From assembly GCA_023664605.1 (NCBI GenBank), contig JAMPFF010000009.1:1-64000 (forward strand): a stretch of 64,000 nucleotides of DNA, written 5' to 3'. A program made the translations under genes and the position numbers. The notes under the pieces are model-generated. The model saw only the letters and a list, made by a program, of their open reading frames with translations, searched no databases and was not told the DNA's origin. Each line of letters starts with the position of its first letter. Positions within the stretch are counted from its first letter, which is position 1. Source of the DNA: Clostridium sp. GTDB lineage: Bacteria; Bacillota; Clostridia; Lachnospirales; Lachnospiraceae. Below are positions 27,056-36,312 of this stretch, piece after piece.

Positions 27056-27934
27056 ATGACCAAAATTGCAATCGTTACGGACAGTAACAGCGGGATTACG
27101 CAAAAGCAGGCAAAGGAAATGGGGGTATCTGTCCTGCCGATGCCGTTTATGATTGATGAAGAAACTTATTATGAAGACATTACGCTGACGCAGGCGGAAT
27201 TTTATGAAAAACTGGCGGCCGGGGCAGCCGTTGTCACCAGTCAGCCGACACCGGAGTCCGTTTTGAAACTCTGGGATGAATTATTAAAAGATTATGATGA
27301 AATCGTGCATATTCCAATGTCCAGCGGACTAAGCGGTTCCTGTCAGAGCGCGGTTATGCTTTCGGAGGATTATGAGGGCAGGGTGCAGGTTGTCAATAAC
27401 CAGCGGATTTCCATTACCCAGAGACAGTCGGTGTTAGATGCGCTGATGTTAGCTAAGCAGGGAAAGAGTGCGGCCGAGATAAAGGAGATTTTGGAAAAAG
27501 ATAAGTTTAATTCCAGTATTTATATTATGTTAGACACGCTTTATTATCTGAAAAAAGGCGGACGGATTACACCGGCGGCGGCAGCGCTCGGCACGATTTT
27601 AAAATTAAAGCCGGTTTTACAGATTCAGGGTGAAAAACTGGATGCTTTTGCCAAGGCCCGCACGGTAACACAGGGTAAATCCATTATGATAAACGCTATC
27701 CGTAACGATATGAACAACCGTTTTGGAGGCGCGACGCCGGACAATATGGAGTTAATGATGGCATATACCTATGATTTGGATGCCGCAGAGCAGTTTAGGG
27801 CGGAAGTAAAAGAAGCCTTTCCGGGATTTGACATTCATATGGACCCGCTGTCACTCAGCGTGGCGTGCCATATCGGACCCGGCTCTTTGGCCGTAGCGTG
27901 CTGCAAAAAGCTAGGCGCTGGCGCGCATAACTAA
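27056..27934 (+). CDS. DegV family fatty-acid-binding protein (FakB-like)
   Basis: 292 aa from ATG 27056 (GGGGG site); the longer frame back to 26870 lies inside recG. IAIVTDSNSGI (about 4-14), the SSGLSGS phosphate/carboxylate loop and LYYLKKGGRI (about 163-172) are DegV signatures. It binds a single fatty acid and presents it to FakA, whose gene is two upstream. A short hairpin follows its stop. Confidence 0.9.
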   Translation: MTKIAIVTDSNSGITQKQAKEMGVSVLPMPFMIDEETYYEDITLTQAEFYEKLAAGAAVVTSQPTPESVLKLWDELLKDYDEIVHIPMSSGLSGSCQSAVMLSEDYEGRVQVVNNQRISITQRQSVLDALMLAKQGKSAAEIKEILEKDKFNSSIYIMLDTLYYLKKGGRITPAAAALGTILKLKPVLQIQGEKLDAFAKARTVTQGKSIMINAIRNDMNNRFGGATPDNMELMMAYTYDLDAAEQFRAEVKEAFPGFDIHMDPLSLSVACHIGPGSLAVACCKKLGAGAHN

Positions 27935-27953
27935 GAGAATGCTCTGCATTCTC
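27935..27953. terminator. hairpin between convergent genes
   Basis: GAGAATGC (27935-27942) pairs with GCATTCTC (27946-27953), loop TCT. It begins directly after the degV stop and precedes the end of the HD-GYP gene on the other strand. There are no good T-tracts. Confidence 0.5.
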
Positions 27954-27971
27954 CATAGAGTGAAGAGTGTA

Positions 27972-29045
27972 TTATATAATGTCTTCAATGTAGAGTTCGG
28001 GGTGTTTGCTTAAATCTAAAAAGCCGTCGTCCGTCTGAATGGTGGGGGCGGCAAGATGCGATTTGTTGATAAAGATAATTTTTCCGGTAACGCCATTATT
28101 TAAGCGTACCGTATTCGTATAATATGTATTGACGACATTTTCCAAAAACGTCAGAATATAGTGAACATCATATTTTTGCAGACCCTCTTTTTCAAAAAGG
28201 GCAATCGCCTTAAACGGGCATAGCGGCCCGCGGTAGACCCTGGCGGAAGTCAGGGCGTCATATACGTCCGCAATCGCGACAATTTTCGCATAGGAATCTA
28301 TCTGCGCATCGGTCAGCCCGTCGGGATAACCGGTACCGTCGCATCTTTCATGGTGCATCAGGACGGCGTTCAAAATATGGGAAGAAAGAGCGGAATTTTT
28401 TAAAATATCATAACCTTCCCGGGGATGTCTTTTGACGATATCATATTCCTGCTGTGTCAGCTTGTCAGGCTTTTTGATAATACTATCCGGGATTTTTGTT
28501 TTTCCAACGTCGTGTAAAAGACCGCTGATAGTCACGTCGCGTGTCGTCTGTTCATCGAAGCGCAGCCATTTGGCAAGCATATTACAGATTAAGGCCACAT
28601 TCATGCAGTGAATGTAAGTGGCGTCGTCATATTCCCTCATACAGTGCAGCATTTCAAATACATTGGGCTTTGTCTGTTCGGGATTTAATATCGCTAATGT
28701 ATTGGACATAAGCTTGTCAAGGTCTAACGGCTCGTTTTTTTCAATCAATTCGTTAATCGCGTTTTTGAAAGTATCGACATCTGCCTCGAAATTCTCCTTA
28801 AATTCAATAAATTCCGGGCTGCTTTTAAATTTCTCAACATAGGACGGTTCCGATACTGCGGGAATGGGAACCTCCGCGACGGTATCCTCTATCCTGATCT
28901 GCAGGATGGAATAAAACGTCAGCTTTAAAATGGCTTTATCCGTTAAGACAGAACCCTTTGGCAAAATGAGCTGTCTTTCATAATTAAAAATATCTTCAGC
29001 GGTAATCATACCGGGAACTAAGTCCGAAGTGCGTACTCTTTTCAT
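27972..29045 (-). CDS. HD-GYP domain protein, probable cyclic-di-GMP phosphodiesterase
   Basis: 357 aa. The start MKRVRTSDLVPGM at 29045 has an AAAGGA site; the longer frame runs into the promoter. An N-terminal DUF3391-like domain (about 1-110) precedes the HD-GYP domain. HDVGK and HHERCDGTGYPDGL carry the metal-binding and GYP signatures. It probably cleaves cyclic di-GMP to pGpG or GMP; no GGDEF gene is in the window. It is divergent from miaB and has a consensus promoter. Confidence 0.88.
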   Translation of the reverse strand: MKRVRTSDLVPGMITAEDIFNYERQLILPKGSVLTDKAILKLTFYSILQIRIEDTVAEVPIPAVSEPSYVEKFKSSPEFIEFKENFEADVDTFKNAINELIEKNEPLDLDKLMSNTLAILNPEQTKPNVFEMLHCMREYDDATYIHCMNVALICNMLAKWLRFDEQTTRDVTISGLLHDVGKTKIPDSIIKKPDKLTQQEYDIVKRHPREGYDILKNSALSSHILNAVLMHHERCDGTGYPDGLTDAQIDSYAKIVAIADVYDALTSARVYRGPLCPFKAIALFEKEGLQKYDVHYILTFLENVVNTYYTNTVRLNNGVTGKIIFINKSHLAAPTIQTDDGFLDLSKHPELYIEDII

Positions 29046-29115
29046 AGAAAAATCCTTTATTATTGTTATTTGAGATTCATTGTCTACTATGCCATACGAA
29101 ATATAGATACTATAA

Positions 29116-29144
29116 ATTATAAAATCATGTCGCCCGATTGTCAA
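29116..29144 (-). promoter_or_regulatory. consensus promoter for the HD-GYP gene
   Basis: On the minus strand: TTGACA (29144-29139), exactly 17 bases, TATAAT (29121-29116), a perfect match to the sigma-A consensus, with a leader of about 65 bases. Confidence 0.85.
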
Positions 29145-29165
29145 TCATATTACCTTTCTTTTTGG

Positions 29166-29194
29166 TTGAAAAAAAGGCGGATTTGAAGTATAAT
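29166..29194 (+). promoter_or_regulatory. near-consensus promoter for miaB-mutS
   Basis: TTGAAA (29166-29171), 17 bases, TATAAT (29189-29194). It lies 22 bases from the opposite-strand promoter, back to back. Confidence 0.85.
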
Positions 29195-29225
29195 AACAGC
29201 GCATGATTTTGAAAGGTGTACTTGT

Positions 29226-30623
29226 ATGGATGAACTAAGCAGACAGTATGAATATATAGAAAAAGCGAAAAAACATGTGGATAAAATAGCCCGGAAACTT
29301 GGTTATCAGCCGCTTTGCTGTGTCACCACTTTTGGCTGTCAGATGAATGCCAGAGACTCCGAAAAACTTGCCGGTATCTTACTGCAGGCCGGGTATCGGA
29401 TGACCGATTTGGAAGAAGCGGCGGATTTTATCATTTACAATACCTGTACGGTAAGGGATAATGCAAACCAGAGGGTCTATGGAAGACTGGGCTATCTTGG
29501 CAATATGAAAAAGAGAAGGCCGCATATCAAAATTGCCTTATGCGGCTGTATGATGCAGGAACAGGCCGTTATTGAGAAGATACAAAAGAGTTACCGTTTT
29601 GTGGATTTGATTTTCGGTACGCATAATATCTATAAATTTGCGCAGTTGCTTGTGGAAATGTTTGAAAGCGATGGAATGCTCATCGATATCTGGCAGGAAA
29701 CGGATAAAATTGTGGAAGATCTTCCCGTCAGCCGTAAATATCCTTATAAATCGGGTATCAATATTATGTTCGGCTGTAATAACTTCTGCAGTTATTGTAT
29801 CGTGCCTTATGTCAGGGGACGGGAAAGAAGCCGTCAGCCGGAAGATATTATAAAGGAGATTGAAAAACTTGCCGCGGACGGCGTTGTGGAAGTGATGTTA
29901 CTTGGACAAAACGTCAATTCCTACGGCAAAAATCTGGATAAGCCGGTTAGTTTTGCACAGTTATTGCAGGAAATAGAAAAGATAGAGGGCATTAAAAGGA
30001 TACGCTTTATGACCTCGCATCCGAAAGACTTATCGGACGAGCTGATTGCGATGATGAAAGACTCAAGGAAAATATGCCGCCATCTGCATCTGCCCTTACA
30101 GTCGGGTTCCAGCCGGATTTTAGAAAAGATGAACAGAAAGTATACGAAAGAGCAGTATTTATCGCTGGTGGCAAAAATCAAGGCGGCGATGCCGGATATC
30201 GCCATCACGACGGATATTATCGTGGGCTTTCCCGGGGAGAGCGCGCAGGATGTGGACGAGACGATAGACGTCGTAAAAAGGGTAGGTTTTGATAACGCTT
30301 TTACGTTTATTTATTCCAAGCGGACCGGAACGCCTGCCGCCGCTATGGCAAACCAGGTGCCGGAGGATGAGGTAAAAGCCAATTTTGACAGGCTTTTACG
30401 CGTTGTACAGGATACGGCGAAAGAAAGAGCGGGTATGTTACAGGGAAAGGTCATGGAGGCGCTGATAGAGGAAGTCAATGAACAGGACGCCTCTTATGTG
30501 ACGGGAAGGCTTTCCAATAATATGCTTGTACATATTCCGGGGAACGCTTCCGATATCGGGAAATTGATGATGGTTTCACTAGACGAGTGCCATGGTTTTT
30601 ATTACATGGGGCGCCGCATATAA
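29226..30623 (+). CDS. miaB: tRNA-2-methylthio-N6-dimethylallyladenosine synthase
   Basis: 465 aa. The N-terminal UPF0004 cluster has TFGCQMN, NTCTVRDNA and CGCMMQ cysteines. The radical-SAM motif CNNFCSYC follows (about 182-189), then the PYVRGRERSR loop and a C-terminal TRAM domain. It adds the methylthio group to i6A37 of tRNA; MiaA, encoded three genes later, makes that substrate. The start at 29226 follows a GAAAGG site. Confidence 0.96.
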   Translation: MDELSRQYEYIEKAKKHVDKIARKLGYQPLCCVTTFGCQMNARDSEKLAGILLQAGYRMTDLEEAADFIIYNTCTVRDNANQRVYGRLGYLGNMKKRRPHIKIALCGCMMQEQAVIEKIQKSYRFVDLIFGTHNIYKFAQLLVEMFESDGMLIDIWQETDKIVEDLPVSRKYPYKSGINIMFGCNNFCSYCIVPYVRGRERSRQPEDIIKEIEKLAADGVVEVMLLGQNVNSYGKNLDKPVSFAQLLQEIEKIEGIKRIRFMTSHPKDLSDELIAMMKDSRKICRHLHLPLQSGSSRILEKMNRKYTKEQYLSLVAKIKAAMPDIAITTDIIVGFPGESAQDVDETIDVVKRVGFDNAFTFIYSKRTGTPAAAMANQVPEDEVKANFDRLLRVVQDTAKERAGMLQGKVMEALIEEVNEQDASYVTGRLSNNMLVHIPGNASDIGKLMMVSLDECHGFYYMGRRI

Positions 30624-30648
30624 AAATACAGGAAAGACGGTAAAGAAC

Positions 30649-33300
30649 ATGGCAGAATTAACTCCCATGATGCAGCAGTATATGGAAACGAAAAAAGAAT
30701 ACCCGGATTGTATTTTATTTTATCGTCTCGGCGATTTCTATGAAATGTTTTTTGAGGACGCGCAGATTGCCTCGAAAGAACTGGAAATTACGTTGACCGG
30801 GAGAAGCTGTGGGCAGGAGGAACGCGCGCCGATGTGTGGGGTTCCTTATCATGCAGTGGACGGATATTTGAGCAGGCTGATATCGAAAGGCTATAAAGTC
30901 GCTATCTGTGAACAGATGGAAGACCCGCGCCTGGCGAAAGGCCTTGTGAAACGGGAAGTGACAAGGATTGTGACGCCCGGCACGAACTTGGATATTCAGG
31001 CGATAGACGATTCCCGCAATAATTATCTTTTGTGTATTGCCTATCTGCCGGAAAAAATCGGCATTTCCGCCGCGGATGTGACAACGGGCGATTATTATTT
31101 AACAGAGGTGGAGGATATCCGCAGACTACAGGATGAAATCAATAAGTACGCGCCGTCCGAAATTATCTGCAACGAAGCGTTCCTTGTCAGCGGCTTTGCC
31201 ATCGAAGAGATGAAAAACCGCCTTGGTGTGGCAGTTTCTTCTTTGCCCAATCATTATTTCGACGAAGATATTTGCAAACAATGTCTGTTAAAGCACTTTC
31301 ATGTGACCTCGCTTCTCGGGCTTGGCATTGAGGAGTTTCCGGTCGGTCTGATTGCGTCCGGCGCGCTTATGCAGTATCTGTATGAGACGCAGATGACGTC
31401 GTTGGAGCATTTTACGCATCTGTATCCCTATATGACAAGTAAATATATGCTGCTTGACGGCGCGACCAGAAGAAACCTGGAACTGCTTGAGACATTGCGC
31501 GAAAAGCAGAAAAAAGGCGCGCTTCTTGGCGTGCTTGATAAAACAAAGACCGCTATGGGCGGCAGAATGTTACGAAAATATATCGAACAGCCGCTTATCG
31601 ATAAGGCAGCTATTGAAAAAAGGCTGGACGCCGTGGAGGAACTGACAAAAAGCAGTATGTTACGCGACGAACTCAGGGAATATTTAAGCCCTATCTATGA
31701 TTTGGAAAGACTTCTTGGAAAAGTCAGCTATAGAAGCGCAAATCCAAGGGATTTAATAGCCTTTCGCATCTCGCTGAAAATGCTGCCGTCCATCAAAACC
31801 GTGTTACAGGATACACATACGCCGTTGCTTTCAGAGATTGCCTCGCAAATGGACGATTTGTCGGATTTATTTCAGTTGATAGATAATGCCATCGTGGAGG
31901 AGCCTCCGCTTGCCTTAAAAGAGGGCGGCATTATCAAAGAGGGATTTAAGGAGCAGATTGACGAACTGCGAAAGGCCAAGACGGAGGGAAAAAACTGGCT
32001 TGCCGCGCTGGAAAATGAGGACAGGGAACGTACCGGCATTAAAAATCTGCGGATAAAATATAATAAGGTGTTCGGCTATTATTTTGAGGTGACAAATTCC
32101 TATAAGGAACTGGTTCCGGACGACTATATCAGAAAACAGACGCTTGCCAATGCGGAACGTTATACAACGCCCCGGTTAAAGGAATTGGAAGATACGATTC
32201 TAAATGCGGAAGATAAGTTATGTACGCTGGAATATGACGCTTTCTGTGAAGTCAGGGAAACCATTGCGGCGCAGATTGAGAGAATACAACAGACGGCCAA
32301 AGCGGTGGCTAGGTTGGATGTACTTGCCTCTTTTTCCTATGTGGCGGAAAGAAACCGTTATGTCAGGCCGTCGTTAAATGAAAAGGGCATCATCGATATC
32401 AAAGGCGGCAGACATCCCGTTGTAGAACAGATGATTCCCAACGATATGTTTATTGCAAATGATACTTATTTGGATAACAACAAACACTGCATTGCAGTTA
32501 TTACAGGCCCGAATATGGCCGGAAAGTCCACCTATATGAGACAGACGGCCCTGATTGTGCTGCTTTCTCAGATTGGCTGTTTTGTACCGGCCGCAAAAGC
32601 GAATATCGGCATTGTGGACAGGATTTTTACCAGGGTCGGGGCGTCGGATGATCTGGCAAGCGGACAGTCCACTTTTATGGTGGAGATGAATGAAGTCGCC
32701 AATATTTTGCGCAACGCGACCGCTAACAGCCTTTTGGTATTGGATGAGATTGGGCGCGGCACTTCCACCTTTGACGGCTTAAGCATAGCCTGGGCGGTGA
32801 TAGAGCATATCAGCAACCGCAAGCTGTTGGGCGCGAAAACGCTTTTTGCGACACATTATCATGAGTTGACCCAGTTGGAGGGCAAGATGGATAATGTCAA
32901 CAATTATTGTATCGCGGTCAAGGAAAAGGGCGACGATATCGTATTCTTACGAAAGATTATTAAAGGCGGCGCGGATAAAAGCTACGGTATTCAGGTGGCG
33001 AGGCTTGCGGGCGTGCCGGATATGGTAATCGACAGAGCCAAAGAAATTGTGGAGCAGCTTAGTGACAATGACATTACGGAAAAAATCCAGAATATCGAGG
33101 TCAATATCAAGCAGGAAAAAACAAAACCGGTGAAATACGACGAAGTAGAGTTAGAGCAGATTTCTTTATTCGATACGGTAAAGGATGAGGACGTTGTCAG
33201 GGAGTTAGAGGAGATTGACATTACGAATCTGACGCCGATGGATGCGCTCAATACGCTGTACAGGCTGCAGAATAAGTTAAAAAACCGGTGGCAAGGCTGA
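30649..33300 (+). CDS. mutS: DNA mismatch repair protein MutS
   Basis: 883 aa from ATG 30649 (MAELTPMMQQY); the longer frame is the tail of miaB. The mismatch-contacting FYEMF motif is at about 28-32, and Walker A GPNMAGKS is near 620. Walker B LDEIGRGTSTFDG and the C-terminal dimer region are also present. It recognises mispairs and recruits MutL, encoded directly after. The ribosome site is weak. Its stop (33298-33300) lies inside the first stem of element copy C. Confidence 0.97.
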   Translation: MAELTPMMQQYMETKKEYPDCILFYRLGDFYEMFFEDAQIASKELEITLTGRSCGQEERAPMCGVPYHAVDGYLSRLISKGYKVAICEQMEDPRLAKGLVKREVTRIVTPGTNLDIQAIDDSRNNYLLCIAYLPEKIGISAADVTTGDYYLTEVEDIRRLQDEINKYAPSEIICNEAFLVSGFAIEEMKNRLGVAVSSLPNHYFDEDICKQCLLKHFHVTSLLGLGIEEFPVGLIASGALMQYLYETQMTSLEHFTHLYPYMTSKYMLLDGATRRNLELLETLREKQKKGALLGVLDKTKTAMGGRMLRKYIEQPLIDKAAIEKRLDAVEELTKSSMLRDELREYLSPIYDLERLLGKVSYRSANPRDLIAFRISLKMLPSIKTVLQDTHTPLLSEIASQMDDLSDLFQLIDNAIVEEPPLALKEGGIIKEGFKEQIDELRKAKTEGKNWLAALENEDRERTGIKNLRIKYNKVFGYYFEVTNSYKELVPDDYIRKQTLANAERYTTPRLKELEDTILNAEDKLCTLEYDAFCEVRETIAAQIERIQQTAKAVARLDVLASFSYVAERNRYVRPSLNEKGIIDIKGGRHPVVEQMIPNDMFIANDTYLDNNKHCIAVITGPNMAGKSTYMRQTALIVLLSQIGCFVPAAKANIGIVDRIFTRVGASDDLASGQSTFMVEMNEVANILRNATANSLLVLDEIGRGTSTFDGLSIAWAVIEHISNRKLLGAKTLFATHYHELTQLEGKMDNVNNYCIAVKEKGDDIVFLRKIIKGGADKSYGIQVARLAGVPDMVIDRAKEIVEQLSDNDITEKIQNIEVNIKQEKTKPVKYDEVELEQISLFDTVKDEDVVRELEEIDITNLTPMDALNTLYRLQNKLKNRWQG

Positions 33301-33361
33301 AAATCAAAGATTTTCAGCCGCGAGTTTGTGCGAACGTTGACAGCGTTCGTACAAACATCGC
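33295..33361 (+). repeat. two-hairpin intergenic element, copy C
   Basis: Hairpin 1 is a perfect 11-base stem, GGCTGAAAATC (33295-33305) with GATTTTCAGCC (33309-33319), and includes the mutS stop codon. Hairpin 2 pairs GCGAGTTTGT (33320-33329) with ACAAACATCGC (33351-33361), one bulged T, and is extended inside by CGAACG (33331-33336) with CGTTCG (33344-33349). AGTTGAGA and a GGAAAAGGAG box follow before mutL. Confidence 0.85.
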
Positions 33362-33397
33362 AAGTTGAGATTTTGGAAAAGGAGTATAGCTTTATAG

Positions 33398-35302
33398 ATG
33401 AAAATTAACATTTTGGATAATCAGACGATAGACAGGATTGCGGCGGGAGAAGTGGTGGAAAGGCCGGCGAGCGTGGTAAAGGAACTTGTGGAAAACGCCA
33501 TTGATTCCGGCGCGGACGCGATTACGGTAGAAATCAAAGAGGGCGGCATTTCTTTTATCAGGGTGACGGATAACGGAGGCGGAATCGAACGTTCACAGAT
33601 ACGGAATGCGTTCTTACGCCATGCCACCAGTAAGATTTTATCGGCGGATGATTTGACTGACCTAGTCAGTCTGGGATTTCGTGGAGAAGCTTTGGCAAGT
33701 ATCGCCGCCGTGGCCATGGTTGAGGCGATTTCCAAGGAAGAGGCGGACTTAACCGGTGTCCGTTATGTAATCGAGGGCGGCGTAGAGAAAGAATTGGAGG
33801 AAATAGGCGCGCCAAACGGCACGACGGTTCTTGTCCACAACCTTTTTTACAATACGCCGGCGCGGAAGAAATTTTTAAAACAGCCGCAGACGGAAGGCTC
33901 TTATGTGGCGGATTTGATGGAGCATCTGGCGCTGTCGCATCCGCAGATTTCCTTTCATTTTATCATCAATAACCAGAATCGGTTTCATACTTCCGGAAAC
34001 AATGATTTAAAAGAGATTATTTATCGTATTTATGGGAAAGATATTGCCGGGCAGCTTAAGGAAATTCATGAAAAAGGGGAGGGATTTTCGGTTGACGGTT
34101 TCCTCGGAAGACCCGTTATCAACCGCTCCAACCGCAATTATGAACTTTTTTATATGAATGGCAGGTTTATTAAAAGCACGTTGTTAAGCAAGGCTTTGGA
34201 AGACGGTTATAAAGAATACCTGATGCAGCATAAATTTCCTTTCTGCGTGCTGCATTTTACCGTTGATACGAAGCGGATAGACGTCAATGTGCATCCGTCC
34301 AAGCTGGAAGTCAGGATTGCGGGCGGACAGGAATTTTATGAGCAGGTGCGGGATATTATCTTTGATTTTTTGCGCAGACAGGAAATGATTCCGGAAGTGA
34401 CGTTAGAGGATAAAGCGGATAAAAAGCCGGTATCGGAGCAGGTAAAGACGCCGTCGTATGTTTCCATTCCGGAGCCTTTTGAGACCAGAAGAATCGAGGC
34501 CGAGAAGCAAAAGGAGCAGACGGCGAAAGCGGAACAAGAAACGCAGGCAAAGAAAGAAGCGTTGATGGCAAAAGAAACCCAAATGGCAAAAGAAGCCGAA
34601 AACGCCGGAAATATCGTCCGCGAACCGAATCCGTATGGCGGTATGGAGGCGGCGTTTGGCGTAACCGCCCCCAAACCGGAGCAGATGCAGCTTTTTGACG
34701 ATAAACTGCTTTCGGCAAAGGCGAGGGAACACTATGAAATTATCGGGCAGCTTTTTGATACTTACTGGCTGATTTCCTATCAGGATAAACTGATGATTAT
34801 CGACCAACATGCCGCGCATGAAAAAGTAAAATATGAGCGACTTATCAAGCAATTTAAGGAACATGGCATTGTTTCACAGAATGTAAACCCGCCGATGATT
34901 ATTACGCTAAATGGCAGAGAAAAAGAATGCCTGATACAAAACATGGAACATTTTGAGTCGCTTGGCTTTACGCTGGAGGAATTTGGCGGAAACGATTACG
35001 CACTTAGCGGCGTGCCGCTTGATTTATACGGGTATCAGGAAACGGAGTTTTTCTATGAATTGTTGGATGAACTTGCAAAAGAGGGGGTCGGCGGCACGCC
35101 GGACGGCATCCGTATGAAAATAGCCACGGCGGCCTGTAAGGCGGCGGTAAAGGGCAATATGCGGCTTACGAAGACGGAGGCAGAAGCGTTGATTGACGAA
35201 TTGCTTTCTTTGGAAAATCCGTATAACTGTCCACATGGGAGACCGACCATCATTACAATGAGCCGGTATGAACTGGAAAAGAAGTTTAAGAGAATTGTGT
35301 GA
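33398..35302 (+). CDS. mutL: DNA mismatch repair endonuclease MutL
   Basis: 634 aa. GHKL ATPase motifs: ELVENAIDSGAD (about 29-40), DNGGGI and GFRGEALASI. A long Lys/Glu/Ala-rich linker (about 340-430) separates them from the C-terminal domain, where DQHAAHEKVKYE (about 468-479) is the metal-binding endonuclease motif DQHA(x)2E(x)4E; ACKAAVKG and CPHGRPT complete the site. It is therefore a nicking MutL, as expected for a bacterium using MutH-free repair. Confidence 0.97.
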   Translation: MKINILDNQTIDRIAAGEVVERPASVVKELVENAIDSGADAITVEIKEGGISFIRVTDNGGGIERSQIRNAFLRHATSKILSADDLTDLVSLGFRGEALASIAAVAMVEAISKEEADLTGVRYVIEGGVEKELEEIGAPNGTTVLVHNLFYNTPARKKFLKQPQTEGSYVADLMEHLALSHPQISFHFIINNQNRFHTSGNNDLKEIIYRIYGKDIAGQLKEIHEKGEGFSVDGFLGRPVINRSNRNYELFYMNGRFIKSTLLSKALEDGYKEYLMQHKFPFCVLHFTVDTKRIDVNVHPSKLEVRIAGGQEFYEQVRDIIFDFLRRQEMIPEVTLEDKADKKPVSEQVKTPSYVSIPEPFETRRIEAEKQKEQTAKAEQETQAKKEALMAKETQMAKEAENAGNIVREPNPYGGMEAAFGVTAPKPEQMQLFDDKLLSAKAREHYEIIGQLFDTYWLISYQDKLMIIDQHAAHEKVKYERLIKQFKEHGIVSQNVNPPMIITLNGREKECLIQNMEHFESLGFTLEEFGGNDYALSGVPLDLYGYQETEFFYELLDELAKEGVGGTPDGIRMKIATAACKAAVKGNMRLTKTEAEALIDELLSLENPYNCPHGRPTIITMSRYELEKKFKRIV

Positions 35303-35331
35303 AAATCATATAAAAGCAAGATGGAGCGTAT

Positions 35332-36312
35332 ATGGAGAATCAGAAAAACCTAATTATTTTAACCGGGCCGACGGCGGCGGGAAAAACTGCGCTTTCCATT
35401 AAACTCGCTAAGGCGGTTGGCGGAGAGATTATATCGGCGGATTCCATGCAGGTATACCGGTATATGGATATCGGCTCGGCCAAGGCGACGGCTCAGGAGA
35501 TGGGAGGGGTTTTCCATTATTTGATTGACGTTTTGGAGCCGGATGAGGAATTCCATGTGGTAAAATTTCAGGAAATGGCAAAAGAGGCCATAAAGGCCGT
35601 TTACGATAAGGGAAAAGTGCCGATTATCGTCGGCGGAACCGGCTTTTATATTCAGGCGGTATTATATGATATTGATTTTACGCAGACGGATGAAGACAGC
35701 GCGTTAAGAGAACAGTTAGAGAATCTGGCAAGAGAGAAAGGAAACGACGCCTTGTTTGAAAAGCTGCGCCGCATCGACCCGCGCGCCTGCGAGAATCTTC
35801 ATCCGAACAATGTAAAGCGCGTTATCCGGGCGATAGAATTTTATGAAAAAAGCGGGGGAAAACGCATTTCGGAGCATAATGAGAAGCAGCATGAAAAATC
35901 TTCGCCATACAATTACACCTATTTTGTTTTGACGGATGAAAGAGAAATTTTATATGAAAAGATTAACAGGCGGGTGGATAAGATGCTTGCCGACGGTCTC
36001 ATAGAGGAAGTAAAGAGACTGCGGGATATGGGCTGCCATAAAGATATGGTTTCCATGCAGGGGCTTGGCTATAAAGAGATACTGGAATATCTGAACGGCG
36101 AATGCACGCTGGAAGACGCCATTTACCGTATGAAACGCGATACGAGGCACTTTGCCAAAAGACAGCTTACATGGTTCAGGCGGGAAAGAGACGTCATCTG
36201 GATTTCCAGACAGGATTTCAGAAAGCAGGACGCGGCGCATGATGAAGAGGAAGAACGCATTCTTGCCTATATGTTACAAATAATACGGGAAAGGCATGGG
36301 TTGTCCATATGA
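35332..36312 (+). CDS. miaA: tRNA dimethylallyltransferase
   Basis: 326 aa. P-loop GPTAAGKT (12-19), DSMQVY (about 37-42) and the late RQLTWFRR motif are typical. It transfers dimethylallyl to A37 of tRNAs reading UNN codons, making i6A, which MiaB then thiomethylates. The gene follows mutL closely, as in many bacteria, and overlaps the next start by 4 bases. Confidence 0.96.
   Translation: MENQKNLIILTGPTAAGKTALSIKLAKAVGGEIISADSMQVYRYMDIGSAKATAQEMGGVFHYLIDVLEPDEEFHVVKFQEMAKEAIKAVYDKGKVPIIVGGTGFYIQAVLYDIDFTQTDEDSALREQLENLAREKGNDALFEKLRRIDPRACENLHPNNVKRVIRAIEFYEKSGGKRISEHNEKQHEKSSPYNYTYFVLTDEREILYEKINRRVDKMLADGLIEEVKRLRDMGCHKDMVSMQGLGYKEILEYLNGECTLEDAIYRMKRDTRHFAKRQLTWFRRERDVIWISRQDFRKQDAAHDEEEERILAYMLQIIRERHGLSI

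Noticed and set aside
29046..29144. N-terminal extension of the HD-GYP protein
   Set aside because: The longer frame begins in the -35 box of a consensus promoter, and a good ribosome site fits the start at 29045.
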